Numbered from the stretch's first letter, positions 17,971 to 28,700 are shown. The stretch is DNA of 64,000 bases from Xanthomonas sp. 3793 (GCF_024806835.1 NZ_JANTYU010000001.1:1-64000), one strand, 5' to 3'. Numbers and translations: made by a program. The notes: generated from the sequence alone by a model not told the origin.

Positions 17971-20958
17971 ATGCGCCACCACCACCCCCATTCCGCCCGC
18001 CCGGCGCGCAAGCTGCTCAGCTGTGCCCTGGCCAGCTGCCTGCTGCTGGGCGCCGCGCCTGCATTTGCGCAGAGCACTGCCGCGACCATCCGCGGCCAGG
18101 TCAGCGTCGACTCCGCTCCCGCCGCCCAGGCGCAGGTGACGGCCACCAACTTGGCGACCGGCCTGACCCGCACCGTACAGGTCAGCAACGGCGGTTACTC
18201 GGTCGGCGGCCTGCCGCCGGGCTCGTACCGCATCGACGTCACCGCCAATGGTCAGACCAGCTCGCAGAATGTGACCGTGCAGGTCGGCCAGACGGCGACC
18301 TTGAACCTGGGCGTCGGCGGCGAGCCGGCCACGGCCGAAGCTGGTAACGCCACCACGCTGGACGCGGTGCAGGTCAAGGCGCCGCCGGTGCTGGTGGAAA
18401 CGCGCACCTCCGAGAACGCCACGTACATCTCCAACGTGCAGATCCAGAACCTGCCGCGTGCCACGCGCAACTTCCTGGAACTGGCCGACACCGTGCCGAA
18501 CGTGCAGTTCACCCGCGATGCCAACGGCACCACCAAGGTCCGTTCGGGCGCCACCTCGGCCGAAGGCACCAACGTCTATATCGACGGCGTGAGCCAGAAG
18601 AACTACGTGCTCACCGGCGGCGTCAGCGGCCAGGACTCCAGCCGTGGCAACCCGTTCCCGCAGTCGGCGATCGGCGAATACAAGGTCATCACCTCCAACT
18701 ACAAGGCCGAGTTCGACCAGGTCAGCGGCGCGGCCATCGTGGCCTCGTCCAAGTCCGGCACCAACGATTTCCACGGCAGCTTCTTCTGGGACACCAGCAA
18801 CGACGGCTGGCGCGAAGAGAGCCCGCTGGAGAAGAAGGCCGGCGTGCGCGACGACTTCGAGGAGACCCAGTACGGCGCCACCTTCAGCGGCCCGATCCTC
18901 AAGGACAAGGCGCATTTCTTCATCGCCTATGAGGCCAAGGAATACACCACCCCCAACGTGGTGATCCCCGGTTCGATCTATTCCGACCGCGTCGACCAGT
19001 TGCCTGCGCAGCTGCAGCCGCTGGTTGCCACCTACAGCACCCCGTTCAAGGAAGACCTGTACTTCGGCAAGATCGACTGGACCATCGGCGAGAACAACCT
19101 GTTCGAGCTGAGTGGCAAGTACCGCAAGGAAGACGAGCTCAACGATGTCGGCGGCACCTCGACCCTCGAGCACGGCAGCATCAACGGCCAGGAAGAAAAG
19201 CGCGCCAACCTGCGTTGGCAGTACAGCGGTGCCAACTTCCTCAACGAAGCCAACCTCAGCTACGAGAGCGCGTTCTGGAACCAGGCGCCGATCAACAACG
19301 GCACCGGTTATGTGCTGAGTTATGCGCCAGTGCGCGGCATCGAGGACGAAGTGCTGTCCGCGGGCGCCGGCAGCAGCTTCCAGCGCAAGGGGCAGAAGGG
19401 CTGGACCTTCCAGGACGACCTGACCTTGAACAGCCTGGAATGGCACGGCGCGCACACCGTCAAGATGGGCGTGAAGTTCAAGAGCATCGATCTGGATTCG
19501 ACCCAGTTCAATCCGGCCAACCCGCAGTACTACTACAACATCCTCGGCGATCTCGAAACGCCGTACCGGGTGCGCTTCGGTGCGCCGCTGGTCGAAGGTG
19601 GTGGTTCGGTGGTGTCCAAGAACAAGCAGTACGGCATCTATCTGCAGGACGACTGGGAGGTCAACGAGCACTGGACCCTCAACCTGGGCGTGCGCTACGA
19701 CTACGAAGAAACCCCTGCGTTCCTGGACTTCGTCACGCCGTCCGATGTGGCCGGTGCGTTGCAGAACTGGCCGAACCTGCAGAATGCCAACTACGACATC
19801 AACAACTTCATCAGCACCGGCAACAACCGCAAGGCGTTCAAGAATGCCTGGCAGCCGCGTCTTGGTGCCTCGTACGACCTGTTTGGCGACCAGGCCCACG
19901 TGATCTACGGCGGTGCCGGCCGTGCATACGACCGCAACATCTTCGATTACCTGGCGCTCGAACAGCTCAACAATTCGTTCAAGTCCTATAGCTACTACTT
20001 CACCAACCCCAACGCCCAGAACGGCCAGGCCTGCCTGGGCGACCCGTGCACCGCATGGAATCCGGCCTACAACACCCAGGAAGGGCTCGATGCACTGGCG
20101 GCGACCAGCGCTGGCGGCGGCGGGCGCGAAATCTATCTGATCGACAACAACATCAAGACCCCGTACTCCGACCAATTCAGCATCGGCATGCGCAACATGG
20201 TGCCGCTATGGGGCCAGGACTGGTTCACCGACGTGACCCTGAGCCGCATCGAAAGCCACGACGGTTTCGCGTTCGTGCGCGGTAACCGTCTGCCGGACGG
20301 CTCGTTCTTCCTGCCGGGTACCACCTCCGGTTCGCCGAACGACGGCCCGGACGGCTATAGCGCGATCGTGCTGGGCACCAATGGCGTGGAGACCCGCAAC
20401 AACCAGCTCGCCCTGCAGGTCGAAAAGCCCTTCGATGAGGAATCCGGTTGGGGCCTGACCGTGGCCTACACCTATTCCGATGCCAAGGAGAACCGCCAGT
20501 TCGGCGAGCACTACGCGCTGGATCGCGAGCGCGTCCAGGACTACGGCTGGCGCGAGGCCGGTGGCATCGCCAAGAACCGTCTGGTGGTCACCGGCATCTA
20601 CGAGCTGCCGTACGAGGTCAAGCTGTCCGGCAAGCTGTCGCTGGCCAGCCAGACCGCGCGCTACGGGCAGAACTGCGTGGCCGGCAACGACCAGTGCTAC
20701 ATCGTCCAGTTCAAGCCGGACGGCACGCTGGGCTACAAGGAGTTCAGCATTGCGGCCAATAAAGAATGGGATACCGGCGGCGGTGTCAAATTCAACGTCC
20801 GTGCGGATATCCTCAACGTGTTCAATTGGGTGAACTACGCCGCCTTTAACGGCGAGACCGGGACACTCGGTGACTTGAACACGGCTTACGGCACGCCAAC
20901 CGGCGTGCTGGCATCGCCGATGCGGACCTTCCGGCTGGCCTTTGGCCTGAACTGGTGA
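17971..20958 (+). CDS. Oar-like TonB-dependent receptor
   Basis: An outer membrane transporter of 995 residues, with a signal peptide ending at about 34 (APAFAQ). A carboxypeptidase-regulatory-like beta domain follows (about 38-115), then a TonB-box-like TTLDAVQV, a plug domain (NVYIDGVSQKNYVLTGG, YKAEFDQVSGAAIVASSKSG) and a 22-strand barrel. The C-terminus ends in the aromatic FGLNW. The start has GGAGGG upstream. The gene lies between the LacI regulator and the glycosidase operon, which suggests uptake of an oligosaccharide. The gap of 103 bases to lacI has no clear operator, so it may be read from the lacI promoter. Confidence 0.92.
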   Translation: MRHHHPHSARPARKLLSCALASCLLLGAAPAFAQSTAATIRGQVSVDSAPAAQAQVTATNLATGLTRTVQVSNGGYSVGGLPPGSYRIDVTANGQTSSQNVTVQVGQTATLNLGVGGEPATAEAGNATTLDAVQVKAPPVLVETRTSENATYISNVQIQNLPRATRNFLELADTVPNVQFTRDANGTTKVRSGATSAEGTNVYIDGVSQKNYVLTGGVSGQDSSRGNPFPQSAIGEYKVITSNYKAEFDQVSGAAIVASSKSGTNDFHGSFFWDTSNDGWREESPLEKKAGVRDDFEETQYGATFSGPILKDKAHFFIAYEAKEYTTPNVVIPGSIYSDRVDQLPAQLQPLVATYSTPFKEDLYFGKIDWTIGENNLFELSGKYRKEDELNDVGGTSTLEHGSINGQEEKRANLRWQYSGANFLNEANLSYESAFWNQAPINNGTGYVLSYAPVRGIEDEVLSAGAGSSFQRKGQKGWTFQDDLTLNSLEWHGAHTVKMGVKFKSIDLDSTQFNPANPQYYYNILGDLETPYRVRFGAPLVEGGGSVVSKNKQYGIYLQDDWEVNEHWTLNLGVRYDYEETPAFLDFVTPSDVAGALQNWPNLQNANYDINNFISTGNNRKAFKNAWQPRLGASYDLFGDQAHVIYGGAGRAYDRNIFDYLALEQLNNSFKSYSYYFTNPNAQNGQACLGDPCTAWNPAYNTQEGLDALAATSAGGGGREIYLIDNNIKTPYSDQFSIGMRNMVPLWGQDWFTDVTLSRIESHDGFAFVRGNRLPDGSFFLPGTTSGSPNDGPDGYSAIVLGTNGVETRNNQLALQVEKPFDEESGWGLTVAYTYSDAKENRQFGEHYALDRERVQDYGWREAGGIAKNRLVVTGIYELPYEVKLSGKLSLASQTARYGQNCVAGNDQCYIVQFKPDGTLGYKEFSIAANKEWDTGGGVKFNVRADILNVFNWVNYAAFNGETGTLGDLNTAYGTPTGVLASPMRTFRLAFGLNW

Positions 20959-20963
20959 GGACC

Positions 20964-20993
20964 CGACCGCCCTGGCGCAGGCCAGGGCGGTCG
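20964..20993. terminator. Strong hairpin after the TonB-dependent receptor gene
   Basis: CGACCGCCCTGGC (20964-20976) pairs perfectly with GCCAGGGCGGTCG (20981-20993) around GCAG. No T-tract follows. It may attenuate readthrough into the glycosidase operon or protect the receptor mRNA 3' end. Confidence 0.65.
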
Positions 20994-21030
20994 AACTCGG
21001 CGCTTGGATAGGGTAGGTTGGCGTGCGGGA

Positions 21031-21044
21031 TGTAATCGATTACA
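21031..21044. promoter_or_regulatory. LacI-type operator O3
   Basis: TGTAATCGATTACA is a perfect 14-base palindrome, identical to O1 at 11 of 14 positions. The shared form is TGTAA-N-CG-N-TT-N-CA. It lies only 14 bases before the ATG at 21059, so a bound repressor would sit at or just after the promoter. Confidence 0.82.
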
Positions 21045-21058
21045 CAAGTGGGGGGCGG

Positions 21059-22678
21059 ATGAACAGGGGCAACACATCGCGTTGGTTGATCGTTCCATTC
21101 ATGCTGGGAGCGCTGTTGCTGGCGTCCTGCAAGCAGGCCGAGGAGCCCAAGGTCGCTGAAAAAAAGGCACCCGTAAAAGTGATCCTGATCGAAGCGCAAA
21201 TCCCCCCCAAGCCGGTCAAACCGCCATTGCCGCCCCTGTTTTCGGACATCGAGCGACGCACCTTCCAGTTCTTCTGGGACACCACCAACGAACTCAACGG
21301 ACTGGCGCCGGATCGATTTCCATCGCGTCCCTTCGCCAGCATCGCCTCGGTGGGGTTTGCGCTGACCGCGTATCCGATCGGCATCGAAAACGGCTGGGTC
21401 AGCCGCAATCAGGCGATCGATCGCACCCTGACCACACTGAAATTCTTCCGCGATGCGCCCATGGGGCCGCAGCGGACCGGTAGGGCCGGCTACAAGGGCT
21501 TCTACTATCACTTTCTGGATATGCAGCAGGGCAACCGCTACGACAGCTGGGTCGAGCTGTCGAGCGTGGACACCGCGCTGCTGATGATGGGCGTGTTGTT
21601 CACCCAGTCGTATTACGACGGCGACGACCCGCGCGAAAAAGAAATCCGCCAGATCGCCGATACGCTGTACAAGCGCGTGGACTGGCGCTGGCTGCAGCAA
21701 CGCGCACCACTGATCTCGATGGGCTGGTTCCCCGAGAGCGGCTTCATCGACCACGACTGGATGGGATACAACGAAGCGATGATGCTGTACATCCTCGCGC
21801 TGGGCTCGCCTACCCATGGCGTGGACCCGGAGGCGTGGACCAGCTGGACGCGGACCTACAACAACGACTGGGGCGTCTACCAGGGGCAGGAGTACCTGTC
21901 CTTCGGCCCGCTGTTCGGCCACCAGTACAGCCATGTCTGGATCGACTTCCGCGATATCCAGGACCAGTACATGCGCGAACGCGGCATCGACTATTTCCTC
22001 AACAGCCGCCGCGCCACCCTGGCCCAGCGCGACTACGCCATCGACAACCCGATGAAGTGGAAGGACTACGGCGAGAACGTCTGGGGCCTGACCGCTGGCG
22101 ACGGCCCGCAGAACACCAGCCAGGAATACCGTGGCGAACAGCGCCAGTTCCGCCATTACTCCTCGCGCGGCGCCGGCCTGCGCGAGAACTTCGACGACGG
22201 CACCATCGTGCCGTCGGCGGCGATCTCCTCGATCGTATTCGCCCCGGAAGTAGTGATCCCGGCCACCGAAGAGATGCACAAGCGCTATGGCGACTTCCTG
22301 TATTCCAGCTACGGCTTCCTGGATTCGTTCAACCCCAGCTTCAACTACGACATCCCGCTCAAGACCGGGCGCATGGTGCCGGACCGCGGCTGGGTGGCCA
22401 GCGACTACATCGCCATCGACCAGGGCCCGATCCTGGCGATGATCGCCAACTACCAGAACGAATTCGTCTGGACCGTGATGAAGAAGAACCCCTACATCCG
22501 CGCCGGTCTGGAACGCGCCGGCTTCACCGGCGGCTGGCTCACCCCCGAGGGCGAGCCGCAGCCGTTGCCGCAAAAGGACGAGCAGAAGGCCGCCGCACGC
22601 TCGCTGGGTATGGCCGAATCGCGTGCCGCCGCCGCCCAGGCCCAGCAAGACCCCTCGCAACGCCAAAAACCCGAGTAA
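21059..22678 (+). CDS. Glycoamylase-like (GH144-type) lipoprotein, candidate beta-1,2-glucanase
   Basis: A 539-residue protein with a lipoprotein signal peptide (LLLASC, C23), a Lys/Pro-rich linker and an (alpha/alpha)6 barrel of the glycoamylase-like family (COG5368/PF10091). Blocks seen are IERRTFQFFWDTTN, GWFPESGFIDHDWMGYNEAM and LFGHQYSHVWIDFRDIQDQY, then ENVWGLTAGDGPQ. Family members include endo-beta-1,2-glucanases of GH144, so a beta-1,2-linked or cyclic glucan is the best guess. The C-terminal 50 residues are Gln/Ala-rich. It heads an operon with sugar importer genes under operator O3. Substrate is inferred from the family only. Confidence 0.85.
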   Translation: MNRGNTSRWLIVPFMLGALLLASCKQAEEPKVAEKKAPVKVILIEAQIPPKPVKPPLPPLFSDIERRTFQFFWDTTNELNGLAPDRFPSRPFASIASVGFALTAYPIGIENGWVSRNQAIDRTLTTLKFFRDAPMGPQRTGRAGYKGFYYHFLDMQQGNRYDSWVELSSVDTALLMMGVLFTQSYYDGDDPREKEIRQIADTLYKRVDWRWLQQRAPLISMGWFPESGFIDHDWMGYNEAMMLYILALGSPTHGVDPEAWTSWTRTYNNDWGVYQGQEYLSFGPLFGHQYSHVWIDFRDIQDQYMRERGIDYFLNSRRATLAQRDYAIDNPMKWKDYGENVWGLTAGDGPQNTSQEYRGEQRQFRHYSSRGAGLRENFDDGTIVPSAAISSIVFAPEVVIPATEEMHKRYGDFLYSSYGFLDSFNPSFNYDIPLKTGRMVPDRGWVASDYIAIDQGPILAMIANYQNEFVWTVMKKNPYIRAGLERAGFTGGWLTPEGEPQPLPQKDEQKAAARSLGMAESRAAAAQAQQDPSQRQKPE

Positions 22679-22681
22679 TCC

Positions 22682-24064
22682 GTGCGCCTTTTGAAACTGT
22701 TGATGTTGGCCGCCGCCCTGTGTGCAGGTGCGGCGGGATGTGACCGCTCCGATCCCGCCAAGACCACCGTGCGCTTCTGGGCCATGGGCAAGGAGGCCGA
22801 AGTGGTTGCCGAACTGGTGGCCGACTTCGAGAAGCAGAACCCGGACATCCAGGTCGATGTGCAGAACATCCCGATGACGGCGGCGCACGAGAAACTGCTG
22901 ACCGCCTTCGCCGCCGACGGCTTGCCGGACGTGTGCCAACTTGGCAACACCTGGCTGCCGGAGTTCGCCCTGCTGGATACGCTGGAGCCGATGCAGCCGT
23001 ACGTGGCGCGGTCCAGGATCGTCGATCCGCAGGATTATTTCCCCGGCGTGTGGGACACCAATCTGGTCGATGGCACGCTGTATGGCGTGCCGTGGTATGT
23101 GGACACCCGGCTGCTGTTCTATCGCAAGGATCTGTTGCGCGAGGCCGGTTACAACGAAATGCCCAAGACCTGGGCCGAGATGGAACAGGTGATGGCGGCG
23201 ATCAAGCGCAAGGTCGGCCCCGACCGTTATGCCATCCTGATGCCGCTCAACGAGTTCGAGCAGCAGCTGTCGTTCGCGCTGCAGCAGGACGACCGCCTGC
23301 TGCGCGACCACGACAATTACGGCAATTTCCGCGGAGAAGGCTTCCGCAAGGCGCTGGGCTTCTACGACGGCATGTATCAGAAGGGTTGGGCGCCGAAGGT
23401 CTCCGAGACCCAGGTCTCCAACGTCTGGTACGAGTTCTTCAACGGTTACTACGCGTTCTACCTGTCCGGCCCGTGGAACGTGCGCGAGTTCAAGCTGCGC
23501 CAGCCGCCGGGCATGGAAGGCAAGTGGGGCACCGCGCCGCTGCCGGGACCCAACGGCCTGGGCGCGGGCATTGCCGGCGGCTCCAGCCTGGTGATCTTCA
23601 AGTCGTCGCAACACAAGGATGCCAGCTGGAAGCTGATCGAATACCTGTCGCAGCCCACGGTACAGGCGCGCTTCCACGCCATCATCGGCGACCTGCCGCC
23701 GCGTCGTAGCACCTGGAAGCTGCCATCGCTGGCCAACGACGAACTGGCGCACGCCTTCGGCGACCAGCTGGAGCGGGTCAAGGCCACGCCCAAGGTGCTG
23801 GAGTGGGAGCGCATCGTGCAGGAAATGCGCCTGGTGACCGAGCGCGTGGTGCGCGGCGGTCAATCGCACGAGGCCGCCGTGCAGGAACTGGACAAACGCG
23901 TGGACGAGATACTGGCCAAGCGCCGCTGGATCTTCGAACAGGAGGGCGGGCATGTCGGCCCCGCTGGTGAATCCACTTCACCTGCTGTTGGGGCAGGCGC
24001 ACCACCAGACGCACCACCAGCCGCGACGCCGGCCGCAGCAGCGGACAAGGAGGCTGCACGATGA
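22682..24064 (+). CDS. Sugar ABC transporter substrate-binding lipoprotein
   Basis: A 460-residue family-1 extracellular solute-binding protein. The GTG start gives a lipoprotein signal peptide with lipobox AGC (C20). The fold is recognisable from VRFWAMGKEAEVVAELVADF, GTLYGVPWYVDTRLLFYRKD and YYAFYLSGPWNVREFKL. It probably binds oligosaccharides released by the upstream hydrolase. The stop overlaps the first permease gene (ATGATGA). The C-terminus has an extra Pro/Ala-rich tail of about 40 residues not usual in the family. Confidence 0.9.
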   Translation: MRLLKLLMLAAALCAGAAGCDRSDPAKTTVRFWAMGKEAEVVAELVADFEKQNPDIQVDVQNIPMTAAHEKLLTAFAADGLPDVCQLGNTWLPEFALLDTLEPMQPYVARSRIVDPQDYFPGVWDTNLVDGTLYGVPWYVDTRLLFYRKDLLREAGYNEMPKTWAEMEQVMAAIKRKVGPDRYAILMPLNEFEQQLSFALQQDDRLLRDHDNYGNFRGEGFRKALGFYDGMYQKGWAPKVSETQVSNVWYEFFNGYYAFYLSGPWNVREFKLRQPPGMEGKWGTAPLPGPNGLGAGIAGGSSLVIFKSSQHKDASWKLIEYLSQPTVQARFHAIIGDLPPRRSTWKLPSLANDELAHAFGDQLERVKATPKVLEWERIVQEMRLVTERVVRGGQSHEAAVQELDKRVDEILAKRRWIFEQEGGHVGPAGESTSPAVGAGAPPDAPPAATPAAAADKEAAR

Positions 24065-24945
24065 TGAAGCGCAATTCCGTCGCCGGCTGGGTCTTCGCCG
24101 CACCGTCGATCCTGGTGCTGGGCATGTTCTTCGGCGTGCCGGTGTTCGCCGCGCTGGTGCTCAGCGTCACCGACTTCGATCTGTACGCATTGGCCGACAG
24201 CAGCCACCTGCGCTTCGTCGGCCTGGGCAATTACATCGACCTGCTGCAGACGCCGCTGTTCTGGAAGTCGTTGTGGAACACCACCTACTTCGTGTTGCTG
24301 GGTGTGCCGATGTCGATCGGCGTGTCGCTCGGTGCGGCCTTGCTGCTCAACGCCAAGGCCTCGCGCTTCAAGGCGCTGTTCCGCACCGCCTTGTTCGCGC
24401 CGGTGGTGACCACGCTGGTGGCGGTGGCGGTGATCTGGCGCTACCTGTTCCATATCAAATATGGCCTGGTGAACTTCGGCCTGAGCCATCTGGGCATCGC
24501 CCCGATCGACTGGCTGGGCGATCCGCGCTGGGCGATGCCGACCATCATGCTGTTCGCGGTGTGGAAGAACTTCGGCTACAACATGGTGATCTTCCTGGCC
24601 GGGCTGCAGGCGATCCCGCAGGACCTGTATGAGGCCGCGCGCATCGATGGCGCCTCGCGCTGGAAGCAGTTCCTGCATATCACCCTGCCGATGCTCGGCC
24701 CGGTGCTGATGGTGGTCGGGGTGATCACCATCTCCGGCTATTTCCAGCTGTTTGCCGAGCCCTACGTGATGACCCGCGGCGACCCGCTGCAGAGCACCGT
24801 CAGCGTGCTGTATTTCATGTTCGAGGAAGGCTTCAAATGGTGGAACCTCGGCCGCGCGTCGGCGGTGGCGTTCCTGTTGTTCCTGATCATCCTGGCGGTG
24901 ACCACCGTGATGCTGCGCTTCGGCCGCAAGAAGGACCTGATATGA
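24061..24945 (+). CDS. Sugar ABC transporter permease (MalF/UgpA type)
   Basis: A 294-residue inner membrane permease with six helices. The EAA loop (EAARIDGASRWKQFLHITLP) contacts the ATPase. It belongs to the CUT1 carbohydrate importer family. Its start overlaps the binding-protein stop and its stop overlaps the second permease start. No ATPase gene follows in this operon. Confidence 0.92.
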   Translation: MMKRNSVAGWVFAAPSILVLGMFFGVPVFAALVLSVTDFDLYALADSSHLRFVGLGNYIDLLQTPLFWKSLWNTTYFVLLGVPMSIGVSLGAALLLNAKASRFKALFRTALFAPVVTTLVAVAVIWRYLFHIKYGLVNFGLSHLGIAPIDWLGDPRWAMPTIMLFAVWKNFGYNMVIFLAGLQAIPQDLYEAARIDGASRWKQFLHITLPMLGPVLMVVGVITISGYFQLFAEPYVMTRGDPLQSTVSVLYFMFEEGFKWWNLGRASAVAFLLFLIILAVTTVMLRFGRKKDLI

Positions 24946-25778
24946 GTCGTGATGTCGGCCAATCGCGCTGGAACGGCGTGCTGATCAACGGCGGCTTGCT
25001 GGTGCTGGCCTTGATCAGCCTGGCGCCGCTGCTATGGATGCTGTCGGTGTCGTTCATGCCCACCGGCGAGGCCAGCCGGTTTCCGCCGCCGATGCTGCCG
25101 TCGGCGTTCACCACCGCCAACTACCACGAGCTGTTCGCGCGCACCGGCATGGCGCGCAACTTCGCCAACAGCCTGCTGGTGTCCGGGCTGATCACGTTGG
25201 GCTCGCTGCTGATCAACACCATGGCCGGCTATGCCTTCGCCAAGCTGCAGTTCGTCGGCCGCGAGCGCATCTTCAAGATCCTGATGGCGGCGTTGGTGAT
25301 TCCGGCACAGGTGGCGATGCTGCCGCTGTTCCTGCTGATGAAGCAGCTGCACCTGGTCAACAACATCGGCGGGGTGGTGGTGCCGGCACTGGCCACCGTG
25401 TTCGGCATCTTCCTGGTGCGCCAGTACGCGCGCAGCATTCCCGACGAGTTGATCGAGGCCGCCCGCATCGACGGCGCCAGCGAGATGCGGATCTTCTTCC
25501 AGATCGTGCTGCCGATGCTCAAGCCGGTGCTGGTCACCCTGACCATCTTCACCTTCATGGGCTCGTGGAACGATTTCATGTGGCCGCTGATCGTGTTGAC
25601 CGACCAGGAGCAATACACCTTGCCGGTGGCGCTGGCGGCGTTGTCGCGCGAGCACATCATGGACGTGGAATTGATGATGGCCGGCGCGGTGGTGACGGTG
25701 ATTCCGGTGCTGCTATTGTTCCTGGCGCTGCAGCGTTACTACATCCAAGGTCTTCTGCTGGGGAGTGTGAAGGGGTGA
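24942..25778 (+). CDS. Sugar ABC transporter permease (MalG/UgpE type)
   Basis: The second CUT1 permease, 278 residues with six membrane helices. The EAA motif is EAARIDGASEMRIFFQIVLP. The ATG overlaps the upstream permease stop, and the stop overlaps the GTG of the next gene. With the preceding gene it should form the membrane heterodimer, energised by an ATPase encoded outside the window. Confidence 0.92.
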   Translation: MSRDVGQSRWNGVLINGGLLVLALISLAPLLWMLSVSFMPTGEASRFPPPMLPSAFTTANYHELFARTGMARNFANSLLVSGLITLGSLLINTMAGYAFAKLQFVGRERIFKILMAALVIPAQVAMLPLFLLMKQLHLVNNIGGVVVPALATVFGIFLVRQYARSIPDELIEAARIDGASEMRIFFQIVLPMLKPVLVTLTIFTFMGSWNDFMWPLIVLTDQEQYTLPVALAALSREHIMDVELMMAGAVVTVIPVLLLFLALQRYYIQGLLLGSVKG

Positions 25779-28700
25779 AACCAGTGTTCCTGCGACTGTG
25801 TGCCATGGCCGCTTTCGTCACGTCTGCGGGCGCGGCGCAGGCGCAGGAGCGCGTGCTCGACGGCTTCAACGACATCGGCGCCTGGCGTCTGGTGGTATCC
25901 AACCAGGTCAGCGGCTCGCTGCGCCCGGTGGCAACGCCCTCCGGTGGGCATGCGCTGTGCCTGGATTACAACTTCAATGGCGTGTCTGGCTACGTCGGCA
26001 TCCGCCGCACACTGCCGCTCGACTACCCCGAAAACTATCGCATCGGGTTTTCGCTGCGTGGCGAATCGCCGTCCAACGATCTGCAGCTCAAGCTGATCGA
26101 TGCTAGCGGCGACAACGTGTGGTGGGTCAATCGGCCGGGCTTCAATTTCCCGAAGAACTGGACCACCTTCAACTACCGCAAGCGCAACATCGAAAAGGCC
26201 TGGGGACCGGGTGCGGACAAGCAGCTGCGCAGCAGCGCCGATGTCGAGTTCACCATCTACAACAAGTTCGGCGGCAAGGGCACGGTGTGCTTCGATCGCC
26301 TGACGCTCACCCCATTGCCGCCGGAAGACACCTCGCCGCTCAAGGCCGAGGCGATCACCGACACGGCGCCGGCGTTGGAACAACGCCTGGCCGATGGCAA
26401 GCCCGACACCTTCTGGCTCAGCGGCGCGGTGAAGCAACAGACCGTCACGCTGGATCTGGGCAAGGTGCGCGAATTCGGGGGCGCGGTGGTGCAGTGGGTG
26501 CCCGGCCTGCAGGCCTCGCAGTACGCAGTGCGTGCATCGGCCGATGGCCGCAGCTGGCGCGATCTGCGCACCGTCACCGCCGGCGCCGGTGGGACCGACT
26601 GGCTGGCACTGCCGGACACCGAAGCGCGCTACCTGCGTTTCGACCTGAAGGACGGCCCCAACTGGCGCTACGGGATCAAAGAGGTCCAGCTGCAGCCGCT
26701 GGCATTTGCGGCAACGCCCAACGACTTCATCAAATCGCTGGCCGGTCAGTTGCCGCGCGGCAGTTATCCACGGGGGTTTTCCGGCGAGCAGCCGTACTGG
26801 ACCATCCTGGGTCTGGATGGCGGCACCGAGCAGGGCCTGATCGGCGAGGACGGCGCGGTGGAAGTGGGCAAGGGCGGCTTCAGTATCGAGCCGTTCGTGG
26901 TCACCGGCGGCAAAGTATTGCACTGGTCCGACGTCAGCAGCGAGCAAAGCCTGCAGGACGATTACCTGCCGATCCCCAGCGTCGACTGGCATCACGACCT
27001 GATGAACCTGCGCGTCACCGCGTTCGTGCAGGGCACCCCGGATCAGGCGCAACTGGTCGCCCGCTATCAGCTGCACAACACCGGCAAGCAGGCGCGCGAC
27101 TTCACCCTGGCGTTGGCAGTGCGGCCGTTCCAGGTCAACCCGCCGGCGCAGTTCCTCAATACCCTGGGTGGCGTCAGCCGGATCGAACAACTGGCGGTGG
27201 ACGGCGCGCAGGTCAGCGTTAACGGCAAGCCGCGCGTGTTCGCCGTGCAGCGGCCGGATGCCGGCTTTGCCAGCGCCTTCGATAGCGGTATGGATGTCAG
27301 CCATCTCACCGCCGCCACGCCGCCCACCGTCACCCAGGTCAAGGACGAAACCGGCCTGGCGTCGGGCGTGCTGCTGTATCGCTGGACGCTGGAACCCGGC
27401 CAGAAACGTGAAGTGGCCTTGGTGATTCCGCAGACCGGTGCTGCGCAACTTCCGGCCGGCTTCGATGCCGAGCAGGCGCAGCGGCAGGTGGCCCAGCAAT
27501 GGCGTGGCAAGCTCGATCGCGTGCGCATCAGCGTGCCGGCCGAGGGCAAGCCGGTGGTCGATACGCTGCGTACCGCGCTGGCGCACATGCTGATCTCGCG
27601 CATCGGTCCGCGTCTGCAGCCGGGCACACGCTCGTACTCGCGCAGCTGGATCCGCGACGGCGCAATGATCTCCGAAGGCCTGCTGCGGCTCGGCCGCGAA
27701 GACGTGGTGCGCGACTACGTCGACTGGTTTGCGCCGTATCAGTTTGCCGACGGCATGGTGCCGTGCTGCGTGGACGACCGCGGCAGCGACCCGGTGCCGG
27801 AAAACGACAGCCATGGCGAGCTGATCTACAACATCGCCGAGTACTACCGCTACACCGGCGACAGGCCGTTCCTGGAGAAGATGTGGCCGCATGTCGCCGG
27901 TGCCTTCGACTACATGGAAAAGCTGCGCGCCAGCGAGCGCACCGAAGACAACTTCATGCGCAACCCGGCCTTCTACGGAATGATGCCGGTGTCGATCAGC
28001 CACGAGGGCTATTCGGCCAAGCCAGTGCATTCGTACTGGGACAACTTCTGGGCACTGCGAGGTTACAAGGACGCCACCCTGCTGGCCGGCGCCCTCGACA
28101 GGCCGGAGGACGTCACCCGTTTCAGCGCTGCCCGCGACGAATTCAGCGGCGACCTGATCGCCTCGCTGGGTGCGGCGGTGCGTGAGCACAAGCTCGATTT
28201 CCTGCCCGGTTCGGCCGAGCTCGGCGATTTCGATGCGACCTCGACCACCATCGCGCTGACGCCGGGCGGCGAGCAGCAGCGCCTGCCGCAGGACCTGCTG
28301 GCCAACACCTTCGAACGCTATTGGAAAGAGTTCTCCGACCGTCGCGACGGCAAGCGCGAGTGGAAGGACTACACCCCGTACGAGTGGCGCAACGTCGCCG
28401 CGTTCGTGCGGCTGGGCTGGCGCGAGCGCGCCTGGGACGCGACCGCATTCTTCTTCAAGGATCGCGCACCGCAGCCCTGGAATCAGTGGGCCGAGGTGGT
28501 CTCTCGCACGCCGCGCACGCCGTTCTTCGTCGGCGACCTGCCGCATGCCTGGGTGGCATCGGATTTCGTGCGCTCGGTATTGGACATGTTCGCGTACATG
28601 CGCGAGTCGGATCAGAGCATCGTGATCGCCGCCGGCACGCCGACGCGCTGGTTCGAAGGCAAGGGCATCGGCATTGCCGAATTGCGCACCCCGTACGGCC

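Noticed and set aside
17722-20175. 817-codon open frame on the minus strand opposite the LacI and TonB-receptor genes
   Set aside because: It is antisense to two well-supported genes, has no recognisable domain, and is a known artefact of GC-rich codon usage.
20846-23953. 1035-codon minus-strand open frame
   Set aside because: It runs opposite the glycosidase and binding-protein genes, whose plus-strand products carry clear signal peptides and family motifs.
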